From: Lentisphaerales bacterium
GTDB lineage: Bacteria > Verrucomicrobiota > Kiritimatiellia > JAUXFM01
Length of the DNA stretch: 45,044 nt
Reading direction: 5' to 3'
NCBI GenBank assembly: GCA_030622955.1
Contig: JAUXFM010000007.1
Span: 1-45,044, forward strand
A program made the translations under genes and the position numbers. How positions within the stretch are numbered: position 1 is the stretch's first letter; every line of letters starts with the position of its first letter. Under the pieces are notes generated by a model. The model was given only the letters and a program-made list of their open reading frames with translations, was not told the DNA's origin and searched no databases. This document shows, piece by piece, positions 1-7,780 of this stretch.

Positions 1-435
1 GAAGACTCGGTCCAGTCTGAGCCTTCACACGTTCGGCCTTTCCGGCGCACACCCGCACCCCTCGACAAGCTCGGGGCCTCCGGCTGAAACAGAAGTTCTT
101 CTGTTCCCTTGGCCGACTCTCACGGGCCTGGGCGGTGAGTGAAATCAATCGTCGTGGGTGATGCTGGGGGTCGCTTCGCAAAGAGAAATAAGGAACGCCG
201 GACACGTCAAGCAGCTTCACGAACCGTCTGCTTGTTTAGCAGCAGGGGAACCCCCATGACCCTGTTCCCCTGGGCCGCAGGCTTCAAGCTTCCGGCCCTT
301 CGACAAGCTCAGTGTCCTCAGCATCAAGCATGCGGCCAACCCTTCCCCCATAGCCGGCACGAAAAAATGCAGAGACATTGTTCACGCCAGCCCCTTTTTC
401 GGGCTCGCTACGCTCGCGGGAACTAAGCAAGAACT
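1..435. other. Gene-free left end of window
   Basis: I see no convincing gene here; the only longer open frame (139-426) has no ribosome site, no recognisable domain and low-complexity composition. The stretch holds two related copies of a CGACAAGCTC-containing segment (near 62-80 and 299-320). A perfect 8-bp stem with a 2-nt loop lies at 88-105. A GC-rich segment with alternating gctcg/cgctac elements lies at about 399-422. It looks like an accumulation of intergenic repeat debris next to the decayed transposase element. Confidence 0.5.
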
Positions 436-650
436 AAGGGGGCAGCCCTTAGAATAAAGAATAGGGATTGACTGGGAGTGTGGTGGTTGCTGTGTTGCTG
501 CGGCATGGCCAGACAGCTTGGAATTGAATATGCTGGTGCGATCTACCACGGGAAGCTCGTGGCGAGAATTAAAAAAGGATCTCGGTGTCTTACAGAGAAA
601 CTCGACGTGAAAAGCTTATTCTCTATTCTAAGGGCTGACCCCTAGGCCCC
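436..650 (+). mobile_element. Decayed REP/RAYT-type element with inverted ends
   Basis: The two ends form an inverted repeat. The left end (about 438-466) begins with a run of G followed by CAGCCCTTAGAATAAAGAATAG. The right end (about 617-645) reads the reverse complement of almost the same sequence, ending in AAGGGCTGACCCC. Between them lies the remnant of a Y1-type transposase start. Elements with this architecture (a REP-associated tyrosine transposase between palindromic ends) are known in many bacteria. Only about 215 bp remain here, so the element cannot be autonomous. The right end stops 5 bp short of the stop codon of the PA14-type gene. Confidence 0.6.
505..645 (+). pseudogene. Remnant of REP-associated tyrosine (Y1) transposase
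   Basis: A 46-codon frame starts MARQLGIEYAGAIYH, which matches the typical N-terminus of RAYT/Y1 transposases (usual form MARPLRIEFPGAVYH). Immediately after this, the family would show the metal-binding HxH region and, further on, the catalytic Tyr; neither is present. The frame instead jumps to a basic segment (KKGSRCLTEKLDVKS) and stops inside the right inverted repeat. The expected protein is roughly 200-320 residues, so this is an internal-deletion remnant. It is not expected to be functional. Confidence 0.6.
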
Positions 651-655
651 CCCCG

Positions 656-1651
656 CTATTCGGTATTCCTTAGCTGAGAAGCAGTGTGCCAGAATGCTGA
701 GGGCGGGATGAGCTGGTTGGCGATCCCGCGTTTTGCACAACTCCACGACATCTTGATGGGGTCGTGGTCGTCGCTGACGAGGCTCTGGCCCTGGAAGTAC
801 TCGATCACCACAAGGTGTTTGCCATCCTTCAGCTTGACAGGCATTGACTTGCGTGTGGCTTTGGGTGAGCTCTCCCAACAAGCATGCCAGTCATTGATGA
901 CCTTCTTGCCGTCAATTGTCATGCGGCAGCCATCGTCGGCCAGTATTCGGAAAGAGTATAGCGCGCCCTTGTCCTTCTTGGCCCCATCGTCATTGGCTTT
1001 GTTGATCGTGCCGTTCTCGACTTCAATGTTGATCCACCACTGTCCCATTGCCCTGCCACGCTTGTTGATGCGATCATTGTAGAGCTTGACGGTTATGGCT
1101 GGGCCGGTGATGTCGTATGTCAGAGAATTGAGAATGAGGAATGACTGTCCGTTGACTTTCAGGCTGTTCTGATTGCCATTACCTTTTGGTCTGATGTGCA
1201 CGCTTGTGACGGTTCCGGTGTAGCCCTGGTATGTCTTGGTCAGGAGATCCCTGGTAATCCTCGATCCGTCGGGCAGAATCATCTCGAATTCGCAGGTTGT
1301 GCTGTTGTTCGGGTTGATGTTGATATTGCCCTTGATCGAAGTGTTCTTACGGCAGGGCGATTTGATGTTCAGATAGCCGATCCATCTGACGCTGAACCAG
1401 CCCTTCTTGATGAAGAGATGATTGACAGTAGGTTCCACGCGACTGTACTTGTAGTCAGTGAAGGTCCAGTTCTTTGCGGAGTCAAGAGGCTTGCTGAGCT
1501 CATCAGGCCACTGGCCATCCCAGTTGGTGGGGTCTTCAAAGTAGTGGGCAACAAGACCTCGGCGCCATTTGGGGGCCGAATCAGCATCGTCGGCATGCAC
1601 TGTGCCGATGCAGATGAGCGTGGCTACTGCGAGTAGCATCAGTTGTTTCAT
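656..1651 (-). CDS. Secreted PA14-type domain protein
   Basis: A 331-residue exported protein. Residues 1-20 form a signal peptide with a likely cut after VHA. Two halves of a PA14-like beta-sandwich are visible: GLVAHYFED near residue 32, and YSFRILADDGCRMTIDG near 232-248 followed by HLVVIEYFQG near 279-288. About 130 residues are inserted between them. PA14 domains usually bind carbohydrate or decorate surface and adhesion proteins; the role here is inferred only. I chose the ATG at 1651 because a strong site (AGGAGG, 7-base spacing) precedes it; an ATG at 1672 overlaps the previous stop but lacks such a site. The gene follows the anti-sigma gene directly and is probably co-transcribed. 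Its 3' end abuts the transposase remnant. Confidence 0.65.
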   Translation of the reverse strand: MKQLMLLAVATLICIGTVHADDADSAPKWRRGLVAHYFEDPTNWDGQWPDELSKPLDSAKNWTFTDYKYSRVEPTVNHLFIKKGWFSVRWIGYLNIKSPCRKNTSIKGNININPNNSTTCEFEMILPDGSRITRDLLTKTYQGYTGTVTSVHIRPKGNGNQNSLKVNGQSFLILNSLTYDITGPAITVKLYNDRINKRGRAMGQWWINIEVENGTINKANDDGAKKDKGALYSFRILADDGCRMTIDGKKVINDWHACWESSPKATRKSMPVKLKDGKHLVVIEYFQGQSLVSDDHDPIKMSWSCAKRGIANQLIPPSAFWHTASQLRNTE

Positions 1652-1668
1652 TCTTCGTCCTCCTGCGT

Positions 1669-2208
1669 TCATGCTTCTGGGAATGCGTCGACTGTTAATT
1701 GTGGTACACCATTGATGATATCCGTAACCGTGATCGGGGCGGAGCCTTCGAAGGGACGTAGCTCGCCATTGGTGATTACGAAGGCTGAACCAATTGCATA
1801 TTCAGCATGAGCTGCCGGTTCAACGAATTCGATCTCACGAGGTGTTGTCGCTGCTACTGTTACAGGATCAGGATCCTCCGATCTGGGATGATATATGATG
1901 GCGCAGGCAGCAAGGAGCAGGCATGCGGCCGTAGCAAGTAACGGGCGCATCCATACGATCCTGGCAATATGCGGTGGGACAAGCTCCTCATCGGGTAACC
2001 TGGCCAGCACTCTTGCAGCGAAACCTTCTCTCTGGGCGGGGGGGGGCAACGTGGTCTTGAGCGCACGGTCAAGCGCATCGGCCTTACCCAGCATAGTTCT
2101 GCAGGCGCTGCAGAGGCCAAGATGCTCCGTTATTTGTTCTTCGGTCGCTTGATCGAGAGAATCTTCCCTGAAAAGATCAAGGTATTCGTTAACGGTTTTG
2201 CAGTTCAT
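1669..2208 (-). CDS. Anti-sigma factor, zinc-finger (zf-HC2) membrane protein
   Basis: A 179-residue protein. The N-terminal cytoplasmic domain carries the HxxxCxxC signature of zinc-binding anti-sigma domains (His29, Cys33, Cys36 in EHLGLCSAC). One transmembrane helix spans about residues 87-106, followed by a roughly 70-residue extracytoplasmic tail. Such proteins hold an ECF sigma factor inactive at the membrane until an envelope signal arrives. The cognate sigma factor is encoded two genes upstream, with the pilin between them. I chose the ATG at 2208 (GGAAG upstream) over a TTG at 2223, because the domain begins at the ATG. The stop codon at 1669-1671 overlaps an ATG of the next frame. 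Confidence 0.8.
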   Translation of the reverse strand: MNCKTVNEYLDLFREDSLDQATEEQITEHLGLCSACRTMLGKADALDRALKTTLPPPAQREGFAARVLARLPDEELVPPHIARIVWMRPLLATAACLLLAACAIIYHPRSEDPDPVTVAATTPREIEFVEPAAHAEYAIGSAFVITNGELRPFEGSAPITVTDIINGVPQLTVDAFPEA

Positions 2209-2254
2209 TAGTCTTCCGCACAATCATGGGTCAACTCAGTTTATGAGATAGGTT

Positions 2255-2488
2255 CTAGTTGATTCCGGTTTCATCTACTGATCGGAACATGTCCTCTGAA
2301 GATGTGGAAATGGCGCTGTCGACATCGCCGGAATCGGCGCCAAGTTCTGCTGCTGCACCACCGACAAGTGTGCGCAATCTATCACCAAAGACGCCGAACA
2401 CGGCTATGGCTGCGAGTGCAATGATCACCACGATAATAATGTATTCCACCATTCCCTGGCCGCTCTTGCTGCGTTTGTTCAATTTCAT
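2255..2488 (-). CDS. Flp/class III signal peptide pilin-like protein
   Basis: A 77-residue protein. A basic leader (KLNKRSKSG) is followed by QGMVEYIIIVVIIALAAIAVFGVFG. This is the G/XXXXEY cleavage motif and hydrophobic helix of type IVb (Flp) pilins, cut by a prepilin peptidase after Gly. The rest (about residues 35-77) is short, Ala-rich and acidic, so the mature protein is only about 67 residues. A good ribosome site (AAGGAG, 7-base spacing) precedes the ATG. It lies between the sigma and anti-sigma genes, which is unusual. No tad/cpa assembly genes are in the window, so the export machinery must be encoded elsewhere. Confidence 0.75.
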   Translation of the reverse strand: MKLNKRSKSGQGMVEYIIIVVIIALAAIAVFGVFGDRLRTLVGGAAAELGADSGDVDSAISTSSEDMFRSVDETGIN

Positions 2489-2601
2489 ATTATCGCTCCT
2501 TCGTGTAGTTTCAATATCTGCGAGGGTTTCGCTCTGGCTCTGTTTGAAAATACGTGCCTGTCGGCAGGTGGAAGTTGCAACTATTTGGCAAAAAAATGCA
2601 T

Positions 2602-3114
2602 TTAGAGCCTTTTCCTGAGGAGGAGCCGGGCCCTGTGGACACTTGATCGTGCAGTCGACTCGTTGATTTCCAGCATTTGGGCGATTTCGGCATATTTCAG
2701 GCCTTCCACGTAGTGGAGGGTCAGTGGGATCCTGTATTTTTCGGGCAGATCGGCAACGAGTGACAGGAGTCTTACTGCCTTGTCATCGGGCCCGGTGGCA
2801 ACATCAGGTCCTACGGAAGGCTCTTCGTTCAATTGCTGGCCACGAGATTGTTTCCTGGTCGCCTCTCGGGCCACGTTGACGGTGATGCTGCACAGCCAGC
2901 TCACGAACAGCATGGGCTTCTTCAATTTTTGTAGATCTCGATATGCGCGGAAGAAGGTTTCCTGGGCGATATCCTCGACCTGCGTGGGATTTCGGCAATG
3001 TTGGAATGCCAGGCCGGCAACCATGTTCTGGTGCGCGGTGACAAGCTCACCGAAGGCGTTCCTGTCGCCACTGATTGTCGATGTCACAAGTTGCGCGACT
3101 TTGTCGTGATTCAT
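2602..3114 (-). CDS. ECF-type RNA polymerase sigma factor
   Basis: A 170-residue sigma-70 family protein. Region 2 covers about residues 20-88 (core contact DIAQETFFRAYRDL at 48-61). Region 4 covers about 115-168, with a clear helix-turn-helix (YAEIAQMLEINESTARSSVHRAR). Regions 1 and 3 are absent, which defines the extracytoplasmic-function group. Its likely partner is the zinc-finger anti-sigma protein two genes downstream. The ATG overlaps the thrB stop codon (ATGA at 3111-3114), so it is probably translated by coupling to thrB. That links a regulatory gene to a biosynthetic operon. Confidence 0.9.
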   Translation of the reverse strand: MNHDKVAQLVTSTISGDRNAFGELVTAHQNMVAGLAFQHCRNPTQVEDIAQETFFRAYRDLQKLKKPMLFVSWLCSITVNVAREATRKQSRGQQLNEEPSVGPDVATGPDDKAVRLLSLVADLPEKYRIPLTLHYVEGLKYAEIAQMLEINESTARSSVHRARLLLRKRL

Positions 3115-4043
3115 TTGCCTTTGCCAACGAGCCTGGTGCCCTGGCGATCCACGCCAGTAATGAGGCTGGTGGATTTGATGTCGAATTGTTTCAGTGTTCT
3201 TACCATGGCGTCTTCGATCAGTCGTGCTTTTCGCGTGTCATCAGTAATGGCGAATACGGCCGGGCCCGATCCGGAAATGGTCATGCCATCAGCACCAGCT
3301 TCGATGGCGACCTGTTTGAGCTGATCGAAGCCCTTGATGAGCTTTGATCTTATGGGTTCGATCACCACATCCTGTAGGCTCCGGGCGAACAATCCATAGT
3401 TGTTTTTTGCCAGTGCGACAGAGATGAGGCAGGCATTGGCCATGTTGCTCACGAAATGTTGGGTAGGCACCTTACCCGGAATAATCCTTCGTGCATCACG
3501 GGTAAGGATGGTGATCTTCGGCACAACGAGCACTATCTTCATCTTGTCGATGTAGCCTATCCGGGTAACATCAAGGGGGACCGACGACCTTGTGACGGTC
3601 GCACCGCCGAGCAGTGCAGGTGCCGTGTTGTCAGCGAAGAATCCACCGGAGACAGCTTCTTCCGCCTTGGTGGACGGGAGTATCAAGTCCATCTTCGTCA
3701 GGCAGTTACCATACAGGTAGTTGGTTGCATATGCAGCTGCGGTGGCAGATGAAGCACTGGAACCCAGGCCGGATCCTGCAGGGACCTGTTTCTTCAGCTT
3801 CAATTCGACACCGCCTTTTGCGCCAATTAGTTTGAGCACTTCTGCTGCGGCGATACCTGCCGTGTTCTTCTTGGGGTCCTTGGGGAGTTTCGTTACGCTG
3901 TCGATTGAGCTGATTTTGATTCCGCGATCGATCTTGCGTGCGGACAAGGTGTCTCCCAAGCCCTTGACGGCCATGCCTAAGACGTCGAAACCAGGGCCTA
4001 TATTGCCAATTGTGGCCGGTGAGAATACCTTGATCCATTTCAT
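3111..4043 (-). CDS. thrB: Homoserine kinase
   Basis: A 310-residue GHMP-family kinase that phosphorylates L-homoserine with ATP to O-phosphohomoserine, the substrate of threonine synthase. The ATP-binding loop PAGSGLGSSAS is at residues 88-98. The N-terminal substrate-binding segment FSPATIGNIGPGFDVLG is at 7-23. A C-terminal GHMP motif MTISGSGPAVFAI is also present. Its length matches the family. Start and stop codons both overlap neighbours by four bases: thrC upstream (4040-4043) and the sigma gene downstream (3111-3114). Confidence 0.95.
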   Translation of the reverse strand: MKWIKVFSPATIGNIGPGFDVLGMAVKGLGDTLSARKIDRGIKISSIDSVTKLPKDPKKNTAGIAAAEVLKLIGAKGGVELKLKKQVPAGSGLGSSASSATAAAYATNYLYGNCLTKMDLILPSTKAEEAVSGGFFADNTAPALLGGATVTRSSVPLDVTRIGYIDKMKIVLVVPKITILTRDARRIIPGKVPTQHFVSNMANACLISVALAKNNYGLFARSLQDVVIEPIRSKLIKGFDQLKQVAIEAGADGMTISGSGPAVFAITDDTRKARLIEDAMVRTLKQFDIKSTSLITGVDRQGTRLVGKGK

Positions 4044-5416
4044 GATCGCGATGCCTTTCGGAGCAGGTACTTCCTGAATTCGGAGTAACTGTTCCGCAGA
4101 TAGTCGGCTTTTCCCTTGCGCCTGTCCAGCACTTTTAGTGCGGGCGGAATTGGTGGAGTGATCTTGAGTTCTTTCTTTACGACCTCAGGAAATTTGTAGG
4201 GTGCTGCTGTTTCGATGGATATTGCCAGCATTTGTTGATGCGTGCTGAAGTAACGTTCAAGCGCGGTTATTCCGACCGCTCCGTGGGGTTCGAGCACCAC
4301 CCCGGATTCATTGTAGATCTTCTTGATGGTCTTGACGGTTTCTTTGTCGGTGACGGGGGTGGAAAAAAGGTTCCCGCGCATTTCAGAGAGCCTGGGACGC
4401 TTGTGGACCACACCGTCTTTATCCAGTGTTCCGCCGTACAGATCGAAGTAACGGGCAAGGTTGCTGGGGTTGCCCACGTTCATTGCGTTCGAAAGACATG
4501 CCTTCGCTGGCTCTACCTTTCTGTAAGAACCTGACTCCAGGAAGCGAGGGAACTCATCGTTCTCGTTGGTTGCGACGATGAGGCGTTTGACGGGTAGGCC
4601 CATGCGCCTGGCGATCTCGCAGCCGAGCGAGTTTCCGAAGTTGCCGGAAGGTACGCAGAAGACAACCGGCTCGAAGTTCCTGGCAGTGTTCGCATAGGAA
4701 TAGAAGTAGTAAACGATTTGAGGAAGGATGCGTCCGATGTTGATCGAGTTGGCGGAGGTCAGGTTGAGTGATGCCAGTTCCGGGTCGGTGAATGCTTGTT
4801 TTACGAGTTTCTGGCAATCATCGAATTTGCCAGACACGGCAATTGCCTGCACGTTTTTGCCGATTCTGTTGAGTTGTTTCTTCTGTATGGAAGTTACCTC
4901 GGATTTCGGATACAGCACGAAGACCCTGAATCCTTTAAGGCCACGGTATGCTTCTCCGATAGCGCTGCCTGTATCGCCTGATGTGGCCACGAGTATGGTG
5001 ATTTGCTTGTTTGCAGGCCGCAACAGTTCCATCAATCTCGCCATGAGCCGTGCGGCGAAATCCTTGAACGATGCGGTCGGGCCACGATCGAGTCGGACGA
5101 GGTGTGTTGTATCGTCTAATTGCTCGATCGGCACATCAAAATCGTAGGCACCTTTCGTAATCCGTTGCAGGGCCCGGGCTGATAGATCTGAAGAGATGAA
5201 CTTCCCTAGTATGGTGCAGGCTACACGATGGTACGGTTTGCCTTTAAGAGCCATGATCTCTTTGCGTGTGATCCTGGGGATTCGAGTAGGCATGAAAAGG
5301 CCTTTGTCGGGCGCCTGTCCCGTGAAAAGGGCATCGGCGAGCGAAACAGATTTGCCGAACCCCTGAATGTCACCTGTCTTCAGTTTTCTGTTCGTGCTGT
5401 AGTATCTTATTGCCAT
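4040..5416 (-). CDS. thrC: Threonine synthase
   Basis: A 458-residue PLP enzyme that converts O-phosphohomoserine to L-threonine and phosphate. The cofactor-binding lysine is Lys118 in GPTASFKDFAAR. ATSGDTGSA follows as the phosphate/PLP contact loop. The length and the N-terminal YYSTN start are typical of the longer, E. coli-like group. It lies 18 bases downstream of the dehydrogenase gene and overlaps thrB, so thrC-thrB form a tight pair. lysC and hom for the same pathway lie on the other strand, 25 kb away. Confidence 0.95.
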   Translation of the reverse strand: MAIRYYSTNRKLKTGDIQGFGKSVSLADALFTGQAPDKGLFMPTRIPRITRKEIMALKGKPYHRVACTILGKFISSDLSARALQRITKGAYDFDVPIEQLDDTTHLVRLDRGPTASFKDFAARLMARLMELLRPANKQITILVATSGDTGSAIGEAYRGLKGFRVFVLYPKSEVTSIQKKQLNRIGKNVQAIAVSGKFDDCQKLVKQAFTDPELASLNLTSANSINIGRILPQIVYYFYSYANTARNFEPVVFCVPSGNFGNSLGCEIARRMGLPVKRLIVATNENDEFPRFLESGSYRKVEPAKACLSNAMNVGNPSNLARYFDLYGGTLDKDGVVHKRPRLSEMRGNLFSTPVTDKETVKTIKKIYNESGVVLEPHGAVGITALERYFSTHQQMLAISIETAAPYKFPEVVKKELKITPPIPPALKVLDRRKGKADYLRNSYSEFRKYLLRKASRS

Positions 5417-5434
5417 TGTTTACCTGTCTCTTTT

Positions 5435-6460
5435 TTAATTCTGGGGTTCGATAATGATCTTGAGCGAGTTGCTGGTGCCAGCCATTAACCTAAATCCTTT
5501 TTCGGTATCTGCAAGACCAAAGCGGTGCGTGATGAGTGGATTAACGTTGATCTTCTTCTTGCCCAGGTAATCGAGTGCCTCTGCGAGGTCAATGGGAGCT
5601 GCGGCGTAGGAAGATGTCACGGTTATGGAATTTCGCCAGAATTCATTTATCGGGACGGGCAGGTCGGTGCCGGGCGCTGTCGTTGCAAAACACAAGACAG
5701 TGCCCGCTCGATCCACCGATCGCATAGCCTGCTGGAATGCAGGAAAGGCGCCAGTACAGACAATTACGCGATCTGCGCCTCGGCCATTGTTCTTTTCGCG
5801 CAGCACCGAAGGTACGTCTTCTCGAGCGTCAATTACGGCATGTGCGCCCAGGCTGGCAGCCATCTCCAGTTGGAACCTGTTGACATCCGTAGCAATGATT
5901 TGTTCAACACCGATGGCCCGTGCTGCAAGAATATGGAGGAGGCCGGATATTCCGCTGCCCAGTATCAGCAGGCTGTGCTCGGGCTTGAGGTCGATGCTGC
6001 GTTGTCCCCGCAGGACACAGCCGAGCGGTTCGACAAAGGTGCCTTCATCAAAGGACACTGAGCAAGGCAGAACAAAGGTTCCGGATTCAACGTTGATAGA
6101 CGGGATCCTTATGAATTCAGCGAAGCCGCCGGGGTCGAAGTTCGTGTGATGCAACGTGTCGCAAACGGTGTGGTTGCCCGCCAGGCAATAGCGACATCTG
6201 TTGCAGGGCACATGGTGCGATACAAATACCCGGTCGCCCACATTGAGGTCTTCTACGCCTTCCCCAATCTCTTCAACAATGCCTGATATTTCGTGGCCAA
6301 GTACGATGGGTGCTTTCTTGATGCGATACCATTCCAGCACATCGCTTCCGCAGATGCCGCTGGCGACAACTTTCACAAGGATCTCGCCCTTATCGATGGT
6401 GGGGCGTGGACGCTCCTCAAGGCGCACGTCATTGTTGTTGTAGTAGACTGCTGCTTTCAC
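5435..6460 (-). CDS. Zinc-dependent medium-chain dehydrogenase (threonine/polyol dehydrogenase-like)
   Basis: A 341-residue MDR-family NAD(P)-dependent alcohol dehydrogenase. The catalytic zinc site is Cys37 (GICGSD), His56-Glu57 (GHE) and Glu144 (FVEPLGC). The structural zinc site is Cys86, Cys89, Cys92 and Cys100. The nucleotide loop GSGISG is at 168-173. Overall it resembles the sorbitol/L-threonine 3-dehydrogenase branch; the substrate cannot be read from sequence. It lies between an LsrF-like aldolase and thrC, so oxidation of threonine or of a sugar-derived alcohol are both reasonable. A long hairpin precedes it. Confidence 0.8.
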   Translation of the reverse strand: MKAAVYYNNNDVRLEERPRPTIDKGEILVKVVASGICGSDVLEWYRIKKAPIVLGHEISGIVEEIGEGVEDLNVGDRVFVSHHVPCNRCRYCLAGNHTVCDTLHHTNFDPGGFAEFIRIPSINVESGTFVLPCSVSFDEGTFVEPLGCVLRGQRSIDLKPEHSLLILGSGISGLLHILAARAIGVEQIIATDVNRFQLEMAASLGAHAVIDAREDVPSVLREKNNGRGADRVIVCTGAFPAFQQAMRSVDRAGTVLCFATTAPGTDLPVPINEFWRNSITVTSSYAAAPIDLAEALDYLGKKKINVNPLITHRFGLADTEKGFRLMAGTSNSLKIIIEPQN

Positions 6461-6477
6461 TTTGAAGATCCGGTTTT

Positions 6478-6553
6478 CGTTGGTAGGTTGTGCTGCTCGC
6501 CTCGGCCGCCTGCCCGAGCTAGGCGGCCGGGCGATCTGCGCAAGCGCAACCTA
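6478..6553 (-). repeat. Long imperfect hairpin between aldolase and dehydrogenase genes
   Basis: Outer arms TAGGTTGTGC (6484-6493) and GCGCAACCTA (6544-6553) pair with one G-U. Inner arms CGCCTCGGCCGCCT (6498-6511) and AGGCGGCCGGGCG (6521-6533) pair with a single bulge. The loop is the nine bases GCCCGAGCT. The right arm contains the stop codon of the aldolase gene. The left flank begins CGTTGGTAGG, close to the flank of the two shorter hairpins at 39281-39313 and 43421-43453. It could shape or end the aldolase transcript or be a REP-like repeat; there is no clear U-run on either strand. Confidence 0.75.
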
Positions 6554-7336
6554 AGTCCGTTCTTGCTCAAACACATCAATCGCTTCCTGCGGCGTTGCCT
6601 TCTCGTGGATCACTGCACGCAGAGCTTTCATCATTGCGACTGGCTGTTCGTGTTGCCACACATTTCTGCCCAGGTTGATGCCGATGGCGCCTTTTTGAAG
6701 TCCGTCATGTACGAACTCCATTACCTCAAGCTCGGTCTCGCACTGTGGGCCGCCGGCCATGACGACGGGTACAGGGCAACTTTCGGTGACCTTCTGGAAA
6801 TCTTCGCACCAGTAGGTCTTCACAACGCTTGCTCCGAGCTCAGCGCAGATCCTGCAGCAGAGCGCAAGGTAGCGGGCATCGCGTTTCTCAAGTTCCTTGC
6901 CGACGGCAGTGACCGCCATGACGGGGATCCCATAGTCCTCACACTCATTTACCATGGTCGACAGGTTGTCCATGGTTTCTCTTTCATATTCGCTACCGAT
7001 GAAGACTGACACGCCTACGGCGGCGACATTGAGCCGGATGATCTCATCGATTGAGGTCGTGAGCATTTCATTGGCCAGGTCCTCGCCGATCACGCTGGTA
7101 CAGCCTGACACGCGCAGGATGATCGGTGCAGGACAGCGGGTGTCAATGCAGCTTCGGAGGACGCCGCGTGTTACGAAGAGACCATCAGCGTGTTTGATGA
7201 GTGGCTTGATGGTTTCAGCCGGCTTCTCGAGGCAGCTCGTGGGCCCCAGGAAGTAGCCATGGTCTATGGGCAGGAAGAAGCATCTGCCGTCAGGTTTGAT
7301 AAGTTGATTCAGTCTGTTCTGTTTTCCCCAATCCAT
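6551..7336 (-). CDS. LsrF-like class I (DeoC/FbaB-family) aldolase/thiolase
   Basis: A 261-residue TIM-barrel protein. It closely follows the pattern of LsrF (3-hydroxy-5-phosphonooxypentane-2,4-dione thiolase): DWGKQNRL at the start, IDHGYFLGPTS near 24-34, RGVLRS near 57-62, FIGSEYE near 112-118 and AGGPQ near 194-198. The Schiff-base lysine is probably Lys173 in VVKTYW. No other lsr gene is nearby, so autoinducer-2 breakdown is doubtful and a different ketose phosphate is possible. The start at 7336 is supported by AGGAGGT just upstream; an upstream in-frame codon at 7423 has no such support. Confidence 0.75.
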   Translation of the reverse strand: MDWGKQNRLNQLIKPDGRCFFLPIDHGYFLGPTSCLEKPAETIKPLIKHADGLFVTRGVLRSCIDTRCPAPIILRVSGCTSVIGEDLANEMLTTSIDEIIRLNVAAVGVSVFIGSEYERETMDNLSTMVNECEDYGIPVMAVTAVGKELEKRDARYLALCCRICAELGASVVKTYWCEDFQKVTESCPVPVVMAGGPQCETELEVMEFVHDGLQKGAIGINLGRNVWQHEQPVAMMKALRAVIHEKATPQEAIDVFEQERT

Positions 7337-7444
7337 GTTTACCTCCTCATCAGAGTTCAGACAATTACGTATCAATTGTGATCCGGTGATTATGACCGAT
7401 AAGGTCACGATTTGGAACTGCAAAGTTCCGGGTGGATCTGCGGG
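7337..7444 (-). other. Leader region with two small hairpins
   Basis: The gap between the small Cys-rich gene and the aldolase gene holds two perfect short stems: TGACC/GGTCA with a 5-nt loop (7393-7407) and GGAACT/AGTTCC with a 4-nt loop (7414-7429). Neither is followed by a T-run on the minus strand. They may be part of the aldolase leader; nothing more can be said. Confidence 0.35.
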
Positions 7445-7657
7445 CTATGCTGGCTTAACTATCAAGTAACCCTGTTTGATGAGCCAATGATGGAACTCGT
7501 AGGTCGAATGGATGCAGTCAGTTTTGCATTGTGCGCGAACCTTTTGGTATTCCTCTTCGTTCCCTTCAAGCTCGTTGAGCTGTAGCTGGATGGGGCAGCT
7601 GATGTCCTTGCAGAATTCGCGTCGTTGGTAGTCTACACAACCTTCAATTGAGTTCAT
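7445..7657 (-). CDS. Small cysteine-rich protein, unknown function
   Basis: A 70-residue soluble protein with five cysteines (positions 7, 16, 21, 44, 48), spaced so that they could bind a metal or Fe-S cluster. No signal peptide or membrane segment is seen. A ribosome site (AAAGGAA) lies a few bases before the ATG at 7657. I do not recognise the family. It is the first gene of the minus-strand run ending at 656 and is divergent from the iron-sulfur flavoprotein gene. Confidence 0.55.
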   Translation of the reverse strand: MNSIEGCVDYQRREFCKDISCPIQLQLNELEGNEEEYQKVRAQCKTDCIHSTYEFHHWLIKQGYLIVKPA

Positions 7658-7780
7658 TCACATTCCTTTCTTCTGAACCATGGTGATCGGTTGAAAAGAA
7701 GTTAGAGCAAGTTGGTGTTTGTCGGCAAGCAGGTTCTCCAGTAAGATCAGGTAGAATTGTTAGGATGGGATCCAGTTATC

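Noticed and set aside
139-426. A 95-codon plus-strand frame near the left end
   Set aside because: No ribosome site, no recognisable domain, and the composition reflects intergenic repeat debris.
684-1636. Plus-strand frames opposite the PA14-type gene
   Set aside because: Antisense shadows; the minus-strand gene has a signal peptide, domain matches and a clear ribosome site.
2545-2560. Sigma-54-like AGGCACG on the minus strand before the pilin gene
   Set aside because: The -24 part is good but the -12 position reads CA instead of GC, so I do not call it a promoter.
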